Assembly: GCA_002840535.1 (NCBI GenBank)
Contig: PHBH01000043.1
Span: 1 to 62,244, forward strand
DNA: 62,244 bases
Reading direction: 5' to 3'
Source of the DNA: Deltaproteobacteria bacterium HGW-Deltaproteobacteria-15
Lineage (GTDB): Bacteria > Desulfobacterota > DSM-4660 > Desulfatiglandales > HGW-15
The notes beneath the pieces were generated by a model that was not told the origin of the DNA, did no database searches, and saw only the letters and a list, made by a program, of their open reading frames with translations. A program made the position numbers and the translations under genes. Below are positions 59,976-62,244 of the stretch, piece after piece. Every line of letters begins with the position of its first letter. Position 1 is the stretch's first letter.

Positions 59976-60140
59976 CGATGGGTTTCCCCCGGCTTACTGC
60001 CTGCCGGGGGAAACCCATCAGAACCACGCCACGGCGATGGGTCAAGACCACTCCTGCAGCACTGGTCATTCGGCCAGCGGCAGGGCTGACCTCCGGTTTT
60101 ACGATCTTGCCCTTTCTGACCTCTGATCTCTGACCTCTGA
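59976..60140. repeat. GGATGGGTT unit and AGAGGTCAG words
   Basis: GATGGGTTTCCCCCGGCTTA with its complement GCCGGGGGAAACCCATC lies at 59976-60020, a fragment GATGGGTCAAGACCACTCC follows, then CTGACCTCTGATCTCTGACC at 60117-60135, directly after the small minus-strand gene's 3' end. Confidence 0.8.
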
Positions 60141-60142
60141 TT

Positions 60143-60406
60143 TTACGCGGCCATGCCTTTATGCTGCTCTCTGTTGAGACACGCCTTGGCGAGCTCAAAG
60201 ATATGATAATCCACTTCGATCTCACGCCATCCAAGGGAATGCATGTGCTCATTGATCTCAGAGTGATTTTTGCCGGGGCGTATAACGATCGATTGGGTAA
60301 GTTCTCTGAGGTAATGCGGGATAAGAGAATTTTGCATACCTCTTTTCGCGACTTGCCTGAACAGAACCCTCCTGATGGACTCGGATGTTTCCAGATTTCG
60401 GTCCAT
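60143..60406 (-). CDS. Small hypothetical protein
   Basis: 87 residues with a strong ribosome site (AGGAGGGTATC) before the ATG, which supports a real gene. No signal peptide or membrane helix. Predicted mostly helical: MDRNLETSESIRRVLFRQVA, HYLRELTQSIVIRPGKN, then HSLGWREIEVDYHIFELAKA. No family was recognised. It is followed upstream (46 bp) by another small gene on the same strand. Confidence 0.6.
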   Translation of the reverse strand: MDRNLETSESIRRVLFRQVAKRGMQNSLIPHYLRELTQSIVIRPGKNHSEINEHMHSLGWREIEVDYHIFELAKACLNREQHKGMAA

Positions 60407-60452
60407 GATACCCTCCTCTTACCGGCATCTTCGCCGGGGCGATAGAAACGTT

Positions 60453-60680
60453 TTAAGATCGATCCAGTTCTTGGGTTCCGTGCAGACAGCGATAGATGAT
60501 CTGCTCGCGGCATGCATCGCAGAGCGCTGAAATGTGATATTCCAACCTGGAAGATGGGCTGTCGAGTTCCTGAACCGGTTCGCCGCACCTCATGCAGATC
60601 TGGGTGCTCTTTGTCCTGGCATACCTCTCCTTATACAACTCCCCCGGAAAAGTCCGTACCAGTTCCGTTTTTGCTTCCAT
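60453..60680 (-). CDS. Small zinc-ribbon-like protein
   Basis: 75 residues from the ATG at 60680, which has GGGGGTAGG upstream; an ATG four codons earlier is possible. Two CxxC pairs (CMRCGEPVQELD and LCDACREQIIYRC) could bind one zinc. The layout recalls short regulatory or anti-sigma-like zinc ribbons, but no family was recognised. It lies in tandem with the 60143 gene and may form a two-gene unit with it. Confidence 0.6.
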   Translation of the reverse strand: MEAKTELVRTFPGELYKERYARTKSTQICMRCGEPVQELDSPSSRLEYHISALCDACREQIIYRCLHGTQELDRS

Positions 60681-60875
60681 GCCTACCCCCATGCCCAGGG
60701 TGACTGCCCAAGTCTCCCTGTGATCAAGGATTGAAGGTATGGTTTGGCCGATTCAAGGCCTTTTATCAGCAGGGAATTCGATCTTAGCGCTCGGGGTGTG
60801 ATGGCGGCTATAGGGTAAATCCTGTATTTTGGGGTGGGGATTTTTCAGCGGACGATACAGGGGAAGGAAAAAACG

Positions 60876-61958
60876 TTAACGGTTATCTGTTAATATCCTT
60901 TTCATTCCTATCCCTTCTATTGTCACCCTGTTACCGTTGATCTCGACACCGGCCCCCAGCATCTTCTGAACCAGCCAGAGTCTGGATTCCACGTGGTCCG
61001 TCATGCTCGGGATCAAATAGGTGCTGGTCCCCGCGGCCAATGCTGCAAAGGGGATCAACTGGTCTGCAAGGTGCCTGTCCACGGTCGCGCCCGAATCGAG
61101 ATCCTCCAGCAGATTCCCCGCGGTTTTTTTTCCGATCGTTTCCGCTGTCCTTCCCCTTGCGCCGGCCATGTCTGCACCGAGGATGCAACCGCTTTCGGTT
61201 GTGGCCCAGACCGCCAGGGCCGCGCCGGCCTGGAGCGATGTTTTTTCGAAGGCAGGCTGATCGGGCTTGTCATCAATGATCTCGATTCGAGGGTCCCACC
61301 CCCTTTTCGAAAGGATCTCGCGGCATGCGTCAGCCATTCTCCCGGAGACTCTTCTCTCCGCCAGATGGGAGGAAAGAGCAATGCCTTTCACTCCTGTAAC
61401 CTCCCCCTGTTGCTTGAGCACACGGGGACTAAGGGTACTTTTCAGGGGCGAACCCTCCAGCCTGATACGACCGCCGCCTCTTGGAACATATCCAGGTTGC
61501 AGGATTTTCACTCTCACATCTGCGCCCATTTTTCTGAGCATAGGCAGGAGGACATGCTTCAAATGAAAAAGGGAAGGGGCAAAGTCCTGAAAAAGTCCGC
61601 CGGTGATCATGTGGATGGAAGGAGCCCCGGCAAATAACATGACGGGCAGAATGGTGAGGGCAAGCATGGACGTGGATCCTGCGGTTCCAATGTCCCACCT
61701 GAAACTGCCTCCCCTGGGTCCTGACCCGGGTTTGAAGGCAATCTCCTTGGACCCAAGGGCAGCCCCCTCCACGGAACTCCCGGAGATGAGCGCCGATGCC
61801 TCGATCGCCTTGAGGTGCTGATGTCTCAATCCGGGCTTCGGTCTCTTTACTCGAATATTCCGCAGGAGAATATCCTGGCGCGTCAGGATGGAGAAAACTA
61901 CTGCGTCCCTGACAATCGTCCCGGAGCCCGACTTCCGGCTGCCGTCGATCTCGATCAT
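60876..61958 (-). CDS. rtcA: RNA 3'-terminal phosphate cyclase RtcA
   Basis: 360 residues, normal length. The N-terminus IEIDGSRKSGSGTIVRDAVV is diagnostic, followed by GSGPRGGSFRWDIGTAGSTS, KILQPGYVPRGGGRIRL (the RGGG loop) and the catalytic-His segment ATVDRHLADQLIPFAALAAG near 295. RtcA uses ATP to turn a 3'-phosphate end of RNA into a 2',3'-cyclic phosphate through an adenylated histidine. No rtcB or rtcR lies in the visible part; GGAGGGATG at the start acts as the ribosome site. The gap 60693-60875 downstream holds no further gene. Confidence 0.94.
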   Translation of the reverse strand: MIEIDGSRKSGSGTIVRDAVVFSILTRQDILLRNIRVKRPKPGLRHQHLKAIEASALISGSSVEGAALGSKEIAFKPGSGPRGGSFRWDIGTAGSTSMLALTILPVMLFAGAPSIHMITGGLFQDFAPSLFHLKHVLLPMLRKMGADVRVKILQPGYVPRGGGRIRLEGSPLKSTLSPRVLKQQGEVTGVKGIALSSHLAERRVSGRMADACREILSKRGWDPRIEIIDDKPDQPAFEKTSLQAGAALAVWATTESGCILGADMAGARGRTAETIGKKTAGNLLEDLDSGATVDRHLADQLIPFAALAAGTSTYLIPSMTDHVESRLWLVQKMLGAGVEINGNRVTIEGIGMKRILTDNR

Positions 61959-61984
61959 CCCTCCTCCGAAATATCAGGAAAAGT

Positions 61985-62097
61985 TTTAACCGCAAAAACG
62001 CCAAGGACGCCAAGAAACAATTTGTTTTTTCACCTGCCGGTGAAAAAACAAACGTTGCGTTTTTCTTCTTTGCTTCCTTCGCGCCTTCGCGGTTCAA
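61985..62097. repeat. AACCGCAAAAACGCC palindrome with TGCC core hairpin
   Basis: Outer arms AACCGCAAAAACGCCAAGGA and TCCTTCGCGCCTTCGCGGTT flank a perfect core TTTGTTTTTTCACC / GGTGAAAAAACAAA with loop TGCC (62019-62052). Confidence 0.8.
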
Positions 62098-62099
62098 TT

Positions 62100-62244
62100 C
62101 TCTTGTTGATCTCCGACCTCTCGTTTTTTCATTCGACGTTGGACGTTCGATGTTCGATGTTGGAGGTTCATCTTTTAGATTAGTCGTTTGCCCTTGCTGG
62201 CCTCTGATCTCCGATCTCCGACCTCTGGTTTCTCTGACCTCTGG
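62100..62244. repeat. GACCTCTG words and GAACATCG words at window end
   Basis: GATCTCCGACCTCTCG, then TTGGACGTTCGATGTTCGAT (62140-62165), then GGCCTCTGATCTCCGATCTC to the end. No gene is seen before the window edge. Confidence 0.75.

Overview
The window reads as chromosomal DNA of an anaerobic member of the Desulfobacterota (former Deltaproteobacteria), probably a sulfate reducer or syntroph. This rests on several things together: an AprA-like flavoprotein and AprB-like ferredoxin pair, a five-gene phenylglyoxylate-dehydrogenase-type 2-oxoacid oxidoreductase, three carboxylate importers (two TRAP, one TTT), a sigma-54 activator, and intergenic DNA full of short-word and palindromic repeats. 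The assignment is inference; there is no rRNA or other marker in the window. No tRNA, rRNA, CRISPR array, transposase or integrase was seen.

Layout. 1-3.6 kb (minus): end of a type VI secretion cluster, tssJ-tssK-tssL, with a TssL that carries LysM and SPOR modules. 3.8-8.6 kb (minus): an OB-HD phosphohydrolase, a class II aldolase, a zinc alcohol dehydrogenase and an LsrF-like aldolase/thiolase. 9.0-15.1 kb (plus): a small exported protein, an Fe-S/FAD oxidoreductase overlapping an extended SDR, a UbiE/MenG methyltransferase with an internal duplication, and an M23 peptidase. 15.1-21.2 kb: a candidate structured RNA, a small Arg-rich protein, recD2, an unknown protein, dodecin and an acyl-CoA dehydrogenase.

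21.5-45.5 kb (plus) is a catabolic region. A PAS/AAA+ sigma-54 activator ends inside an array of three inverted half-sites and is followed by a good -24/-12 promoter, then a TRAP importer (DctP plus fused DctQM), an AprA-like flavoprotein and a GltD-like NAD(P)H oxidoreductase with a C-terminal dicluster ferredoxin. A parallel module follows: TctC-TctB-TctA, a second AprA-like flavoprotein and a separate AprB-like ferredoxin. Then come padEFGHI-like genes (gamma, delta, alpha, FAD subunit, beta fused to ferredoxin), a Crp/Fnr regulator and a third importer (DctP-DctQ-DctM). The likely theme is uptake of small organic acids, flavin-linked oxidation or reduction, and CoA-acylating oxidation of a 2-oxoacid with electrons passed to NAD. 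The substrates cannot be read from sequence.

45.7-46.9 kb: a small Fe-S/Mo-cofactor group (NifX-like, NifU/IscU-like, FmdB-like) behind a sigma-70-type promoter. 47.1-55.2 kb (minus): a metacaspase-Lcl protein, a PAS histidine kinase, a CheB-CheR-PAS protein and two single-domain response regulators; the second copy of the candidate RNA lies between the two regulators. 56.0-62.0 kb: HrpA helicase, two small proteins and the RNA 3'-phosphate cyclase RtcA.

Nearly every intergenic gap holds members of the same few repeat families: a GGATGGGTTGAGCG hairpin, GAACATCGAACGTC words, TCAGAGGTCAG words, TGACACCTGACACC words, AATTCGAAATCCGAA palindromes, AACCGCGAAGGCGCG palindromes with variable cores, and a CAGTAAGCAGT element that supplies stop codons for three genes.
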